Shown piece after piece: positions 15,381-24,160 of a stretch of 64,000 bases of DNA. The position numbers and the translations under genes are program-made. Source of the DNA: Marinobacter salarius (lineage in GTDB: Bacteria; Pseudomonadota; Gammaproteobacteria; Pseudomonadales; Oleiphilaceae); the NCBI RefSeq assembly GCF_032922745.1, contig NZ_CP136693.1, forward strand, positions 3,410,001 to 3,474,000, written 5' to 3'. How positions within the stretch are numbered: position 1 is the stretch's first letter; each line of letters starts with the position of its first letter. A model generated the notes under the pieces. That model ran no database searches. It had not been told where the DNA came from and saw only the letters and a program-made list of their open reading frames with translations.

Positions 15381-17123
15381 ATGAGCGGCAAGAAAGTCGT
15401 CCTGGTCGGAGACCTCGGTACGGATCACCAAGGTTTCCCACCCACCCCGGTAATCAGCGGTTCCCCCAATGTACTAATCGACGGCAAGCCAGTTGCCCGG
15501 GTAAGTGACCAACTCACCCCCCATTCCAAGCCCAAACATCCACCCCACCCACGCACCATTGCTTCCGGTTCAAGCACGGTTTTCATTAATGGCTTACCAG
15601 TGGCCACTACCGGTGGTGCGATTTCGTGTGGTGGGGTTACCATTGGCAGTAGTAGCGCGGTGGTTGGCGATACCCATACACCGGTATCTTTCTCTGGTCT
15701 TTCACGGACGAATCCTCACCCTAGCCGTGTAAGCGCAGAATCCATTTCAACTCGAAACCGCAACACGGGCTCACCGGCCCCTTCGGGAACGCAACTGCGC
15801 AGTGGCACATCCAGCTACAGCGGCGGAGGTGGGGCTTCAGGCGCAAACTCCTCTCTAGCCATCAAGGCTATTGACGAGTCCAGCAAGACCCTGCGCCTGG
15901 GCGTGTTCTTCGATGGCACCGGCAACCACAGGGGCAATGACCAGATCCTGACGAATCGCGATGTGACAAATGTGACAAAGCTGCATGACTTATATCGGGA
16001 GAGGGCCAATGTGCGGCGAATCTATGTTCGTGGCCCTGGCACCATCGACGGTAAGCGCACTCCTGATGGCTTTGAGGCTCCGGAGGACCTGATGGGGCTG
16101 GGCTTGGGCATAGGTCCTGAGGGCGGACATGACAGGATAGAATTTGCGATTACAAGGATGCGAGATGAGATCAATGTTGGGGACTACGACGAAGTGATCT
16201 TCGATGTCTTTGGCTTCAGCCGTGGCGCGGCCCTGGCCCGGCATTTTGTCAATCTAATCGGCGAGCAGCCGGAAACTGTCCAGCTTCCCCAATTCAATGG
16301 TGCCTCGCTGTCTGCTCCGATGCTGGGGTTCAAGCCGGTGCCCGCTTTCCCATCTGGTTTGAAGGTGCGGGTAAATTTCGTGGGCCTGTTTGACACCGTG
16401 GGTAGTTTCTACATGCCGGGAAACGACGTCAATCTGGACTTCAACCTTAACCTATCTTCAGGCAGTGCCAATAGAGTGGTGCAACTTACCGCCTACCATG
16501 AGATCCGCAAGAACTTCCCTTTGAGCAGTATTATGGATGCCAACGGCAATGGCCCATCACACTTTACGGAAATCGCCGTGCCCGGAGCTCACTCCGATGT
16601 GGGGGGCGGTTACGAGAATCCGGACCAAGGCTTCGAGAACATTGAGAAGATTGTTCTGGGCATCCACTCCGGCCTCGCCGACGGAGGCCACACCCAACGC
16701 ACAGCCCTTCCGCAACTTGAAGCGCAGTACGCGCGGCCAGGCCGGACCGTGGTGGCGGTTCCTCAACCGAACGGCGATATCCATGTACAGGAGCGCCGAC
16801 GCACTCGCAAGGAACTGGCGATCCATCACCTGCACAGAATGTACGATCTCGCAAAACAGAGCGACGTGCCGTTCAGGCAAATGAACACGAATGACAAGGA
16901 CTACCAAATCCCCCAGGACTTGCGGGATGCTCTGGCCACTTGGCAAGCAAACGAGGGATCGCTGGCGGTGGCAAGGGATTATCTGGGAGGATACATCCAT
17001 ACCTCCCATAGCATCTACGAGCTTGGGCTGGGCCCGGAACCCTCCGGTAAGCGGACGGTGTTTTACAACAGGCCAGCTCAAGCCATAACTCCGGTCAAGG
17101 AAGGAGTTGCGCGTGCGCAATAA
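15381..17123 (+). CDS. PAAR-DUF2235 type VI secretion phospholipase effector (Tle1-like)
   Basis: 580-residue 'evolved' effector. The N-terminal roughly 95 residues are a PAAR-like (DUF4150) spike-tip domain (SPNVLIDGKPVARVSD, SSTVFINGLPVATTGG), followed by a low-complexity Ser/Gly linker. From about residue 172 comes a DUF2235 alpha/beta-hydrolase domain starting RLGVFFDGTGNH, with nucleophile motif GFSRG (S280) and a later GAHSDVGGGY. This architecture fits Tle1-family lipases loaded on the VgrG tip and delivered into a rival's periplasm, where they would attack phospholipids. The ATG at 15381 has AAGGAG seven bases upstream, better than the one at 15363. The adjacent overlapping lipoprotein gene is the probable immunity gene. 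No other T6SS gene is in the window. Confidence 0.85.
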   Translation: MSGKKVVLVGDLGTDHQGFPPTPVISGSPNVLIDGKPVARVSDQLTPHSKPKHPPHPRTIASGSSTVFINGLPVATTGGAISCGGVTIGSSSAVVGDTHTPVSFSGLSRTNPHPSRVSAESISTRNRNTGSPAPSGTQLRSGTSSYSGGGGASGANSSLAIKAIDESSKTLRLGVFFDGTGNHRGNDQILTNRDVTNVTKLHDLYRERANVRRIYVRGPGTIDGKRTPDGFEAPEDLMGLGLGIGPEGGHDRIEFAITRMRDEINVGDYDEVIFDVFGFSRGAALARHFVNLIGEQPETVQLPQFNGASLSAPMLGFKPVPAFPSGLKVRVNFVGLFDTVGSFYMPGNDVNLDFNLNLSSGSANRVVQLTAYHEIRKNFPLSSIMDANGNGPSHFTEIAVPGAHSDVGGGYENPDQGFENIEKIVLGIHSGLADGGHTQRTALPQLEAQYARPGRTVVAVPQPNGDIHVQERRRTRKELAIHHLHRMYDLAKQSDVPFRQMNTNDKDYQIPQDLRDALATWQANEGSLAVARDYLGGYIHTSHSIYELGLGPEPSGKRTVFYNRPAQAITPVKEGVARAQ

Positions 17124-17700
17124 CACCACTGTAAGGGCCGCCTTTTCAATACTGCTGCTGTTCTTGGTAACAGCCTGCTCTTCGGAACCTCGCGAGTACG
17201 ACTTTGCCGTATCCGTTGCGGGTGGGCCCGAAGGGTGGCCGGTCTGGATTGAAGACATCACTTTTGATCAATACTGGAGCGTGCCTGCAGGGGGCATTGA
17301 GCATGGCTTTGACCAACGCCCGCCTCAGGGAGGCGTGGCGATGATAAGCCCTAAAAGCGCACCCAGCATCGTTCATGCCCGTTGGTTCTCCTACCGCACC
17401 CAGATGTTCCATGAAGTTACCTTCTCACTCCCCGATGACCTCGACGAGAAGTTACGCCAGTGGTACCAGGACTACCCGCTTGACGACTACAGTCATACGC
17501 TGATCGTTGGATTCTCCGGAAAGGGTGAGGCGCTGGCCTGGTGGGAAGCATTCTGCTCCACCTGCGACAATGACCGAAGCCACGATTTCAGCACGCCTCT
17601 AATCGAAAACGTCCAGGCCGAAGTAGTCGAAGGAAACCCAAGCGGCTATCGATTGCAAACCGAGGAATTGATCGATGAGGGAAGCATGCCCGCCCCCTGA
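17113..17700 (+). CDS. DUF2931-type lipoprotein, probable immunity protein
   Basis: 195-residue lipoprotein with a hydrophobic signal segment and lipobox LVTAC. The GTG at 17113 lies six bases after AAGGAG; the TTG at 17107 would touch that site. The gene overlaps the end of the PAAR-lipase gene by 11 bases, so the two are translationally coupled. The body (YDFAVSVAGGPEGWPVWIED; YRTQMFHEVTFSLPDDL; YSHTLIVGFSGKGEALAWW) fits the DUF2931 family, which is repeatedly found beside T6SS effectors. Acting in the periplasm, it probably neutralises the lipase in sibling cells. The family match is by eye; the immunity role is inferred from position and lipoprotein character. Confidence 0.72.
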   Translation: MRNNTTVRAAFSILLLFLVTACSSEPREYDFAVSVAGGPEGWPVWIEDITFDQYWSVPAGGIEHGFDQRPPQGGVAMISPKSAPSIVHARWFSYRTQMFHEVTFSLPDDLDEKLRQWYQDYPLDDYSHTLIVGFSGKGEALAWWEAFCSTCDNDRSHDFSTPLIENVQAEVVEGNPSGYRLQTEELIDEGSMPAP

Positions 17701-17789
17701 TAGTCAGATGAGTACGACTTTGCGGTGCACGCAGCAGGGGCAGTATATTTTTATACGCTGCCCACTACCCCGTTGGCTAGACCGTAAAT

Positions 17790-18089
17790 CTAATTGCCAA
17801 TCGCCGGCGCAGACCACCACACTGGCTGAATCAATATTATCGGCATCATTGCTAAGGCGATGCTCCAAAACACCACAGCCTTTGCCCTGCCCCGCTGGCA
17901 GTAATATGACCCAGCCCATAACAATGCACTGACAACCAGAGCGGTCAGATACAAAAACACTGCGTAGACTCCAACACCTTCCCCAGCAATAATGAATCGG
18001 CTGAAAACATAGAAGATCCAGGCCTGCACAGCCACTATTAGCAGCAGCGCTGCCGGATACAACGCTTTGTGTAGATTTACTGCATTCAT
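17790..18089 (-). CDS. Small membrane protein of unknown function
   Basis: 99-residue protein with three predicted transmembrane helices (around ALLLIVAVQAWIFYVFSRF, VFLYLTALVVSALLWAGSYY and AVVFWSIALAMMPIILIQPV). The ATG at 18089 is preceded by AGGTGG at good spacing; an upstream in-frame ATG at 18170 adds a polar tail without a ribosome site. It faces the T6SS cassette across 89 bases. No domain is recognised. A second, overlapping minus-strand frame (17704-18099) lacks membrane or domain character and is treated as a shadow. It could be an accessory immunity protein, but nothing beyond position supports that. Confidence 0.5.
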   Translation of the reverse strand: MNAVNLHKALYPAALLLIVAVQAWIFYVFSRFIIAGEGVGVYAVFLYLTALVVSALLWAGSYYCQRGRAKAVVFWSIALAMMPIILIQPVWWSAPAIGN

Positions 18090-18452
18090 TGCCGACCACC
18101 TGAACCCAGCAATACGGCTTTTATTCCGTTCATGCCCCTCTCCTTGGCCAACTTCCCTATCGCCCATCACGCGATTATCTTCCTACATTTGATGTAAACA
18201 TTAGAAGAATCTAGCGGGATTCTCGAGTCTAGAGAGTTGTGTTCTTTCCAATTGCCACCTGCAAATACACGGTGAGATACGTTTTTACAGACTTCCCCCT
18301 CGCCCGCTATCTTAGTCATATTCGCCCCAAAAGCATCTACAATGCTCAGGGAAGACCAACAGAGCCCTCACTCCCTGCTTAAAAGCCCTGCCTTGGGAGA
18401 TTTCCTTAGATTTGCGTTAGAGTCCGTGTGTACAGAAAGCCGGGAGCAAGTA
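18090..18452. other. Intergenic region with a probable grpB-like promoter
   Basis: 363 bases. A promoter-like TTTACA (18284-18289), 18 bp, TATCTT (18308-18313) points at the GrpB-family gene. A small inverted repeat AGAATC (18206-18211) / GATTCT (18218-18223) lies further upstream. The first 110 codons of open frame here (from 18342) are not used because the conserved protein begins at 18453. No RNA gene was recognised. Confidence 0.35.
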
Positions 18453-19016
18453 ATGGATGAAACGGAGTCCCTAAACAGAGCGATTCACGAAGACGTTGAG
18501 CTCTTCCCCTACAACCCCAACTGGCCAGCAATGTTCCAGGGTGAGCGGGACCGGCTCCTTCATTTGTTTCCAGGCGACTTTCTGGCGATCGAGCATATCG
18601 GCAGCACCGCAGTACCGGGCCTTTCGGCCAAGCCGATCATCGATATCCTGGCGGGAGTAGACTCCATGTCAGGGGCCGACGAATTAATGGAACCGTTGTG
18701 CCAGGCGAAATATGCAACCTCAATGGAATTCAATGCCTCGTTAGTTGATCGGCGTTGGCTGATGCGATGGTCCGAGGGGCGCAGGACACATCACCTGCAC
18801 CTCATGGTGGTCGGTAGTCCGGAATGGGAGCGACGGCTGGCATTTCGCAACATACTTCGTGCCAATACCGAACTGGCACAACGGTATGAGAAGAATAAGC
18901 AGTTGTGGGCGGCGGAATTCCGGTTGGACAGAGAGGCCTATACTGCGGCTAAAGCAGATTTCATTCGGGAGGCATTGAACCACTGCAACCCAGCTTCAGG
19001 ACACAAGATTAGATGA
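18453..19016 (+). CDS. GrpB family (UPF0157) nucleotidyltransferase-fold protein
   Basis: 187-residue cytoplasmic protein of the GrpB/UPF0157 family, which has a nucleotidyltransferase-like fold and is found alone or fused to CoaE in other bacteria. The conserved IEHIGSTAVPGLSAKPIIDI stretch carries the GSTAVPG nucleotide-binding signature and the metal-binding acidic residue. Other conserved parts are HHLHLMVVGSPEW and LAFRNILRAN. The start at 18453 follows GGGAGCAAGTA. Its stop overlaps the TfoX gene by four bases, so they form an operon. The biochemical reaction is not established for this family. Confidence 0.85.
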   Translation: MDETESLNRAIHEDVELFPYNPNWPAMFQGERDRLLHLFPGDFLAIEHIGSTAVPGLSAKPIIDILAGVDSMSGADELMEPLCQAKYATSMEFNASLVDRRWLMRWSEGRRTHHLHLMVVGSPEWERRLAFRNILRANTELAQRYEKNKQLWAAEFRLDREAYTAAKADFIREALNHCNPASGHKIR

Positions 19017-19366
19017 GCGAATTCGTCGAAAACCTCAACGATGTATTTTTCCAATTCGGCCCGGTTTCCGTTCGGCGTATGTTCGGTGGCTATGGTGTGT
19101 ACCACGATGGCCTAATGTTTGGCCTTGTTGCAGATGATGTTCTGTATCTGAAGGTCGATGGGGAATCGATGGGGCGGTTTACAGAACTGGATTTGGAGCC
19201 GTTCGAATACGAGAAAAATGGCGCTAAGATTAAGATGTCTTACTACATGGTACCGGAGAGCATTTTCGAGGATTCTGAAGAGGCAAAAGAATGGGCAGAG
19301 CTGGCATTCAATGCGGCGCTCCGGGCCAGGAAACCAGCAGCGAGAACCAAGGCAAACAAGAAATGA
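19013..19366 (+). CDS. TfoX/Sxy N-terminal domain protein
   Basis: 117-residue protein consisting only of the TfoX/Sxy N-terminal domain, with the signature SVRRMFGGYGVYHDGLMFGLVADDVLYLKVD and the later MSYYMVPESIFEDSEEAKEWAELA. Full-length TfoX/Sxy activates competence genes with CRP; this short form lacks the C-terminal domain, and single-domain members are of unknown function. The ATG overlaps the GrpB-family stop (ATGA), so it is translated from the same message. The C-terminus is lysine- and arginine-rich (AARTKANKK). Confidence 0.85.
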   Translation: MSEFVENLNDVFFQFGPVSVRRMFGGYGVYHDGLMFGLVADDVLYLKVDGESMGRFTELDLEPFEYEKNGAKIKMSYYMVPESIFEDSEEAKEWAELAFNAALRARKPAARTKANKK

Positions 19367-19446
19367 CAACCTACGTAATCGACCATGGACTTACCCCGGT
19401 ACAGTAGGCGCTCCTAGCCTAGGATCGGAGCATAAGAGGAGTTTTC

Positions 19447-20187
19447 ATGAGAGTAGGCTTGCTGATCATCCTGGCATTCTGGTGCCTTCCAGTTTCTTCC
19501 CAAACGCTCGAGATTATGGGGTCGGACGAGGGTTTTCTGCCGTTTTATTACGGTGACACCCTTAACAAGGGCATTCTGGTTGAGGTGATCAATGAGTTCA
19601 GCCTGGAGTCCGGTATTACAGCCAGTTTTCGCCCGATGCCGCGCAAGCGCCAGGCCTGGGCCCTGGAAAAAGGACAAGCCAACGCGGTTTTTGCCAACCC
19701 GTTGTGGATGCCGCTACCAAGCCGGATGCACGTCGTCGGACCGGTGTTAACCTGGCGTGATCGTCTGTTCGCACAACCTGGCCGACAACCGGCCTCCTTC
19801 GATGATCTTGACGGCAGCATCTGTCTGCGCAAATGGTTTGTCTACAGTGATCAACTTGAGCGGCGGATTGGTACCAACCTGGCCCGCCATGACTCTTATA
19901 ATGCCCAACAGATGCTGGGCATGTTTCTGAACAAACGCTGCGATTACGCCGTCATGAACGAAATGGAGTTCCGGTTTCTGGCAAAGTTGGTGGAAGTCGA
20001 TCCGGATTTTTACAGCACGGAACTGATCGACGCGGAATGGCCGGTCTATCTTGGTATCCTCAAAACCGAGGCGGCTCTGATTGAAGCGGCGGAAGCCTTT
20101 TTCGCTACCCACACGGTTGATGCGGAAGCCATGCTACCCAAACTGCCGCCGCCGGACCGACACATCTCGATTCAGCCGGACAAGTAA
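19447..20187 (+). CDS. Periplasmic solute-binding protein-like (SBP_bac_3 type)
   Basis: 246-residue exported protein. A signal peptide (MRVGLLIILAFWCLPVSSQT) precedes a domain resembling family 3 solute-binding proteins: IMGSDEGFLPFYYGDTLNKGILVEVINEF at the N-terminal lobe and RMPR-like basic contact FRPMPRKRQAWALEKGQANAV split over two elements. No ABC permease or ATPase is next to it, so it is an orphan receptor or may serve a signalling system elsewhere. The ATG has GAGGAGTTTTC upstream. The ligand is unknown. It lies 14 bases from the next gene and may be co-transcribed with it. Confidence 0.65.
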   Translation: MRVGLLIILAFWCLPVSSQTLEIMGSDEGFLPFYYGDTLNKGILVEVINEFSLESGITASFRPMPRKRQAWALEKGQANAVFANPLWMPLPSRMHVVGPVLTWRDRLFAQPGRQPASFDDLDGSICLRKWFVYSDQLERRIGTNLARHDSYNAQQMLGMFLNKRCDYAVMNEMEFRFLAKLVEVDPDFYSTELIDAEWPVYLGILKTEAALIEAAEAFFATHTVDAEAMLPKLPPPDRHISIQPDK

Positions 20188-20201
20188 GGCAGCTGATTAC
20201 T

Positions 20202-21305
20202 ATGACCGCTACCCTCACCATGGATCATTTGCGCCGCTACGCCATCTCGCGCAGTCTCTTCAAGCCGACCACTTTGTCACGTGCGATTAATAAACTGGGT
20301 TTTGTCCAGCTCGACCCAATACGAGCGCCGGCACGGGCGCAGGATTTGACGCTCCGCCATCGTGTTATCGACTACCAGGCGGGTGACCTGGAGGCTCGCT
20401 ACCCGCGCCTGGCGATCGAGGAAGATTTCTTTATCAACTACGGGGTTCTGCCCCGCACCACTCAGCGCCTTATGCACCCGCGCACGGCGCGAACCGAGTG
20501 GCCACGCTCACGCTGGGAACAGGCGCAGGCGGTGCAGGAATTTGTGCAAAGCCGTGGTGTCGTTCACCCGCGCGAGGTGGACTCAGCCTTCGAGCATGGC
20601 ACCACCAAGAATTGGTTCGGCGGTAATAGCCGTGCCAGTACGCAGCTCTTGGACGGCATGCATTATCGTGGGCTGCTGCGTGTGGCAAAGCGCGAAGCTG
20701 GGGTACGCCTGTACGCGCCGCCGCTCGCTGATGGGCACGACGCGGTGAACCCGGATACCACACTGGACGCTTTGGTCGACGTGGCAGTCGCAAAGTATGC
20801 CCCGCTGCCTGCGGCTACGCTCAGCCGCCTGGTAACGAGCGTGAGCTCTTCAGCGGTCCCGCAGTGGCGCGAGCGTCGTCGTGAAGCACTCGCGCGTGCA
20901 AAGGCTCGCCTGCCCCAGGCGACAGTCGATGGCTGTCGCTGGTTTTGGCCCATCGGCGAGAATCCTGGCAGTCGCCGCTTTGCGAGTGACAATGTGCTGG
21001 ATGACCGCCTGCGCCTACTGGCGCCCTTCGATCCCCTAGTTTGGGACCGCGATCGCTTTGAGCGTTTCTGGGGCTGGGCCTACCGTTTCGAGGCCTACAC
21101 TCCGGCACCAAAACGGGTGCGTGGTTACTATGCACTGCCTATGCTGTGGCGCGGTCATGTCATAGGCTGGGCTAATGCCGCCGTACGTAATGGGCAATTG
21201 GAGCTAGAGCCAGGGTACGTGTGCGGACATGCCCCAGACGACACCGCGTTCAATCCAGCGTTGCAGGACGAGCGGGTACGCCTCGAGCGCTTTCTTTCGC
21301 TGTGA
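20202..21305 (+). CDS. Winged-helix DNA glycosylase, YcaQ/AlkX-like
   Basis: 367-residue HTH_42 family protein. E. coli YcaQ (AlkX) unhooks interstrand crosslinks and removes N-alkylated bases, using a Q-hydrophobic-D catalytic motif. That motif is present here as VQLDPI (Q36-D38) in the expected N-terminal place, followed by RAPARAQDLTLRHR. Other family features are the tandem winged-helix core and the C-terminal LLAPFDPLVWDRDRFERFWG. The size is close to family norm (about 400). It is the likely DNA-repair member of this accessory stretch. The DinB-fold protein just downstream is a separate damage-related family, so a shared stress role is possible but not shown. Confidence 0.8.
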   Translation: MTATLTMDHLRRYAISRSLFKPTTLSRAINKLGFVQLDPIRAPARAQDLTLRHRVIDYQAGDLEARYPRLAIEEDFFINYGVLPRTTQRLMHPRTARTEWPRSRWEQAQAVQEFVQSRGVVHPREVDSAFEHGTTKNWFGGNSRASTQLLDGMHYRGLLRVAKREAGVRLYAPPLADGHDAVNPDTTLDALVDVAVAKYAPLPAATLSRLVTSVSSSAVPQWRERRREALARAKARLPQATVDGCRWFWPIGENPGSRRFASDNVLDDRLRLLAPFDPLVWDRDRFERFWGWAYRFEAYTPAPKRVRGYYALPMLWRGHVIGWANAAVRNGQLELEPGYVCGHAPDDTAFNPALQDERVRLERFLSL

Positions 21306-21375
21306 GGCTCGGTGTGCGTGCGTAAAATGAGAGCAGTGTACTTGAAGTGACGCCCTCCACCAGAGAGAAGCCCCG

Positions 21376-21918
21376 ATGAGTTTGAAAGAACATTTCCAAT
21401 TGTTGGCCGCTTACAATCAGTGGATGAACGCAAAGGTTTATGAAGCGGCCGGTCGCCTCTCCGCCTCGGAGCTAACCAAGGACCGTGGGGCCTTCTTCGG
21501 CTCCATTCTGGGTACGCTCAATCACATCGTTGTGGCTGACACCCTATGGTTCAAACGTTTCGTGACCCACCCATCCTCCCTGGACTCATTTCAGGCTGTC
21601 GTTGATCTTGAAAACCCTAAGAGCCTGGATCAGATCCTCTTTGACGATCTGGACGGCTTGAAGGAACACCGGATCTGGCTGGATCGCCAGATAATCGAAT
21701 GGACATCCCTGCTTTCAGAAGAGGACCTGGATTTTGTTCTCACCTACCACAACATGAAAGGTATTCCTGCCAGTAAGCGGTATTCAATCCTGGTTCTTCA
21801 TTTCTTCAACCATCAAACCCACCACCGCGGGCAAGTTTCAACGTTGCTGTCGCAGATGGGTGTGGATGTTGGCGTTACCGACCTGTTAGCACTGATTCCA
21901 GATGAAACGCAGGTATAG
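21376..21918 (+). CDS. DinB/YfiT-fold metal-dependent protein
   Basis: 180-residue four-helix-bundle protein of the DinB superfamily. The metal-binding histidines are visible in LNHIVVADTLWFKRF and HFFNHQTHHRGQVSTLL. Family members include thiol-dependent transferases and proteins induced by DNA damage; no reaction can be assigned. The ATG follows AGAGAGAAGCCCC. It stands 70 bases after the YcaQ-like gene on the same strand. A Ser/Asp-rich loop in the middle is ordinary for the family. Confidence 0.85.
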   Translation: MSLKEHFQLLAAYNQWMNAKVYEAAGRLSASELTKDRGAFFGSILGTLNHIVVADTLWFKRFVTHPSSLDSFQAVVDLENPKSLDQILFDDLDGLKEHRIWLDRQIIEWTSLLSEEDLDFVLTYHNMKGIPASKRYSILVLHFFNHQTHHRGQVSTLLSQMGVDVGVTDLLALIPDETQV

Positions 21919-21996
21919 CACCACAAACAACCTCATCCGGTCCTTTTTACCTACGGGTTGGGAGGTAACGATGAACTCTGGTAGCAGGTCTTTTGA

Positions 21997-22449
21997 ATGA
22001 ATATGGATATCTCGATCCAGCAAGGAACAGCTGAACACCTCTCGGGCATACACCACCTTGTTCTGGAATGGGGGTATTCCTCCAACGAATCTCAGACTGG
22101 GGCATGGCTAGAGGCGTTGTTGGAATCCCCGAGCCATCAGATATGGGTGGCTATTTCAGATACCGCAGTGGTTGGGTGGGCGGTCGCCGAGAGGCGTATT
22201 TCTATCCGTGAGCTGTTTACCTCTGAGATCACTGGGCTGGTTGTGAGCGCCAATGTTCGACGGGCGGGTGTTGGGCGCTTGCTCGTTCAGGCTGTTGAAG
22301 ACTGGTCCCGCGCCAAAGGGCTGTCACGGGTTGTGGTACGATCCAATGTGAGTCGTTCGGAGTCCCATGGGTTTTACCCGTCTATCGGTTTCGAGCATAC
22401 AAAGACGACTCATGTTTATGTGAAAGATCTGGATGGGTCCACGCTATGA
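21997..22449 (+). CDS. GNAT family N-acetyltransferase
   Basis: 150-residue acetyl-CoA-dependent acyltransferase. The acetyl-CoA binding loop is seen as VRRAGVGRLLVQAVEDW (motif A with R-x-x-G-x-G), preceded by the strand ITGLVVSANV and followed by GFYPSIGFEHTKTTHVYVK (motif B). The acceptor is unknown; stand-alone GNATs modify antibiotics, polyamines or protein amino groups. The start is at 21997 or, six bases later, at 22003. Its stop overlaps the next ATG by four bases (ATGA), coupling it to a small lipoprotein. Confidence 0.87.
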   Translation: MNMDISIQQGTAEHLSGIHHLVLEWGYSSNESQTGAWLEALLESPSHQIWVAISDTAVVGWAVAERRISIRELFTSEITGLVVSANVRRAGVGRLLVQAVEDWSRAKGLSRVVVRSNVSRSESHGFYPSIGFEHTKTTHVYVKDLDGSTL

Positions 22450-22742
22450 AGTGCATTTTCACCATACTTTTGGTCATAGGCCTTATTGGTTGTGCATCGC
22501 AACAATCAGCCGTCGATCTGAAGAACTCGGATTCTGCCATCATTGGTGAAAAGCCCGAAGGTTATCCAAAAACCTTTATCAAGCGCCTGCCTGATTTGCC
22601 CGGCTTTTGTATTGAGGTGACAGAAGACTGGAGAAAACATCCATATCAGGGTGAGACGATCTGGCTGAAGGAAAAAACGATAAAGAGTCTGAACTGCCCT
22701 GGGGAACCCTTGCCGGGCTCTACCAATGTATTGAAGAGATAA
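22446..22742 (+). CDS. Small lipoprotein of unknown function
   Basis: 98-residue protein with a signal peptide and lipobox LIGCAS (Cys at about residue 17), so it is probably lipidated and anchored in the inner or outer membrane. The mature part is polar with no known domain and contains two further cysteines (GFCIEV, LNCPGE) that could pair. It overlaps the GNAT stop by four bases and is therefore translated with it. Nothing in the sequence suggests a specific function. Confidence 0.6.
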   Translation: MKCIFTILLVIGLIGCASQQSAVDLKNSDSAIIGEKPEGYPKTFIKRLPDLPGFCIEVTEDWRKHPYQGETIWLKEKTIKSLNCPGEPLPGSTNVLKR

Positions 22743-22785
22743 AGAATGATTGACCGCAAATATCACAGAATCGTATTTTCGTTTT

Positions 22786-23967
22786 TCATGTCACTGTTGA
22801 TGTCCGGAGCAACCTCGGCCGCTTGCGCTTCATCTGCCAGCGCCAGAGCCATTCCAGGGGCCCTTGGGTGAACAGCCGCAGCCAGACAGCGCTGAAGATC
22901 ATCTGGGCCATGAAAAATACCGTTGAATACAGCATCAGCGCTGCGAGCGAGAGTGAGGCGAAGCGGTCGCCCCACATGCCATAGAACACGCAGATGCAGA
23001 CGGCGGACTGCAGAATGTAGTTGGTGAGTGCCATACGACCGGTTGGCGCAAGGGCCGAGCGAACCGCCCCGGTCAAGCGTCCCCTGCCCCGCCACCAAAG
23101 CAGCAGAACGGCACCATAGCCCATGGCAAGCAACGGTGGAGCGCCTACACCGCCCAGCAAACTTACAACCCTGTGGGCCAGGCTCTCTTCACCCAGTTTG
23201 ACCTCGGCCATGGCCAGGGCGGTGCCGACCACCAGGCCAACCAGTGCCACCACAATCAATAGCCGGACATGGCCCGAATTGCGCTCCGCCAGGTTCAGGC
23301 GGGCAGCAGCGGCGCCAAATAGAAACATCGCCATCACCCGTAGGGGGCGCAGGTGTTCAATTCGATCCAGAAACACGCTCGCGCTGAGGTAGGCATTGGC
23401 TTCCACCACCTCCAGGTAACTCCCCCCACTCAGGGCTGGCACATTGTCCTGCAGCAGGCGCAGTGAAGTGCCGCTTCCGAGATCCGCCAACCCCAACTGG
23501 GGCGCGAACCAGAGTGCTACAGCCGTGACTATCAGCAGGGCAACGCCGCAGGCAGCCAGCGTTGGAGCGCGAACGTTCAGGAAGGCCCCCAGGAAAAGCC
23601 CCATTACCCCGTACAGCATGAGGATGTCCCACGGGGATAGGAACAGGGAATGGGCGGTGCCAATAACCAGCAGCCCCAGCATTCGCCGCAAGTGATAGCG
23701 GACGGGGCTTTGCTGTACCCGCTGGGCCAGCATCATGAAGCTGTAACCAAACAGCAGGGAGAACAGGCTATAGAACTTGGCCCGCACCAGGATGTCCAGC
23801 CAGGTGGCGATGGGTTCGTCCCATTCCGACCAGGTTAACGCTTGCCTTGTGTCAGCGGAGACGAACCCCCAGCCCGAGAACACCTGAATATTAATCAGCA
23901 GGATACCGAAGATGGCAAAGCCCCGAAGGGCATCCAGACCGTCAATACGTTCGCCTTTGCTCGCCAT
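22786..23967 (-). CDS. DUF418 family membrane protein (YeiB-like)
   Basis: 393-residue inner-membrane protein with about ten hydrophobic segments. The N-terminus GERIDGLDALRGFAIFGILLIN matches the DUF418/YeiB signature, and the C-terminal half carries the DUF418 domain (PTGRMALTNYILQSAVCICVFYG). Related proteins belong to the acyltransferase-3-like superfamily and are thought to modify or transport unknown substrates. The start at 23967 has GGGAGT upstream; an extended frame to 24285 adds over 100 non-homologous residues and would cross the promoter region of the divergent beta-lactamase-like gene. Confidence 0.83.
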   Translation of the reverse strand: MASKGERIDGLDALRGFAIFGILLINIQVFSGWGFVSADTRQALTWSEWDEPIATWLDILVRAKFYSLFSLLFGYSFMMLAQRVQQSPVRYHLRRMLGLLVIGTAHSLFLSPWDILMLYGVMGLFLGAFLNVRAPTLAACGVALLIVTAVALWFAPQLGLADLGSGTSLRLLQDNVPALSGGSYLEVVEANAYLSASVFLDRIEHLRPLRVMAMFLFGAAAARLNLAERNSGHVRLLIVVALVGLVVGTALAMAEVKLGEESLAHRVVSLLGGVGAPPLLAMGYGAVLLLWWRGRGRLTGAVRSALAPTGRMALTNYILQSAVCICVFYGMWGDRFASLSLAALMLYSTVFFMAQMIFSAVWLRLFTQGPLEWLWRWQMKRKRPRLLRTSTVT

Positions 23968-24160
23968 TTCGGATACTCCCTGCGCCGCAGTTGGGTTCTT
24001 TCCGTATAAACGCAACCTTCGCATATCAGGTTTAGCGGTAATAGATGAAGATCGCTTGAAGGCTACCGGATCGTAACTGGCGGTTCGTTGACAGCCGTCG
24101 GACTGTGCACGCAGCATTGGAACCCTTAGCATTTGTAACCCGGCGCAAACAGGGAGCCCC

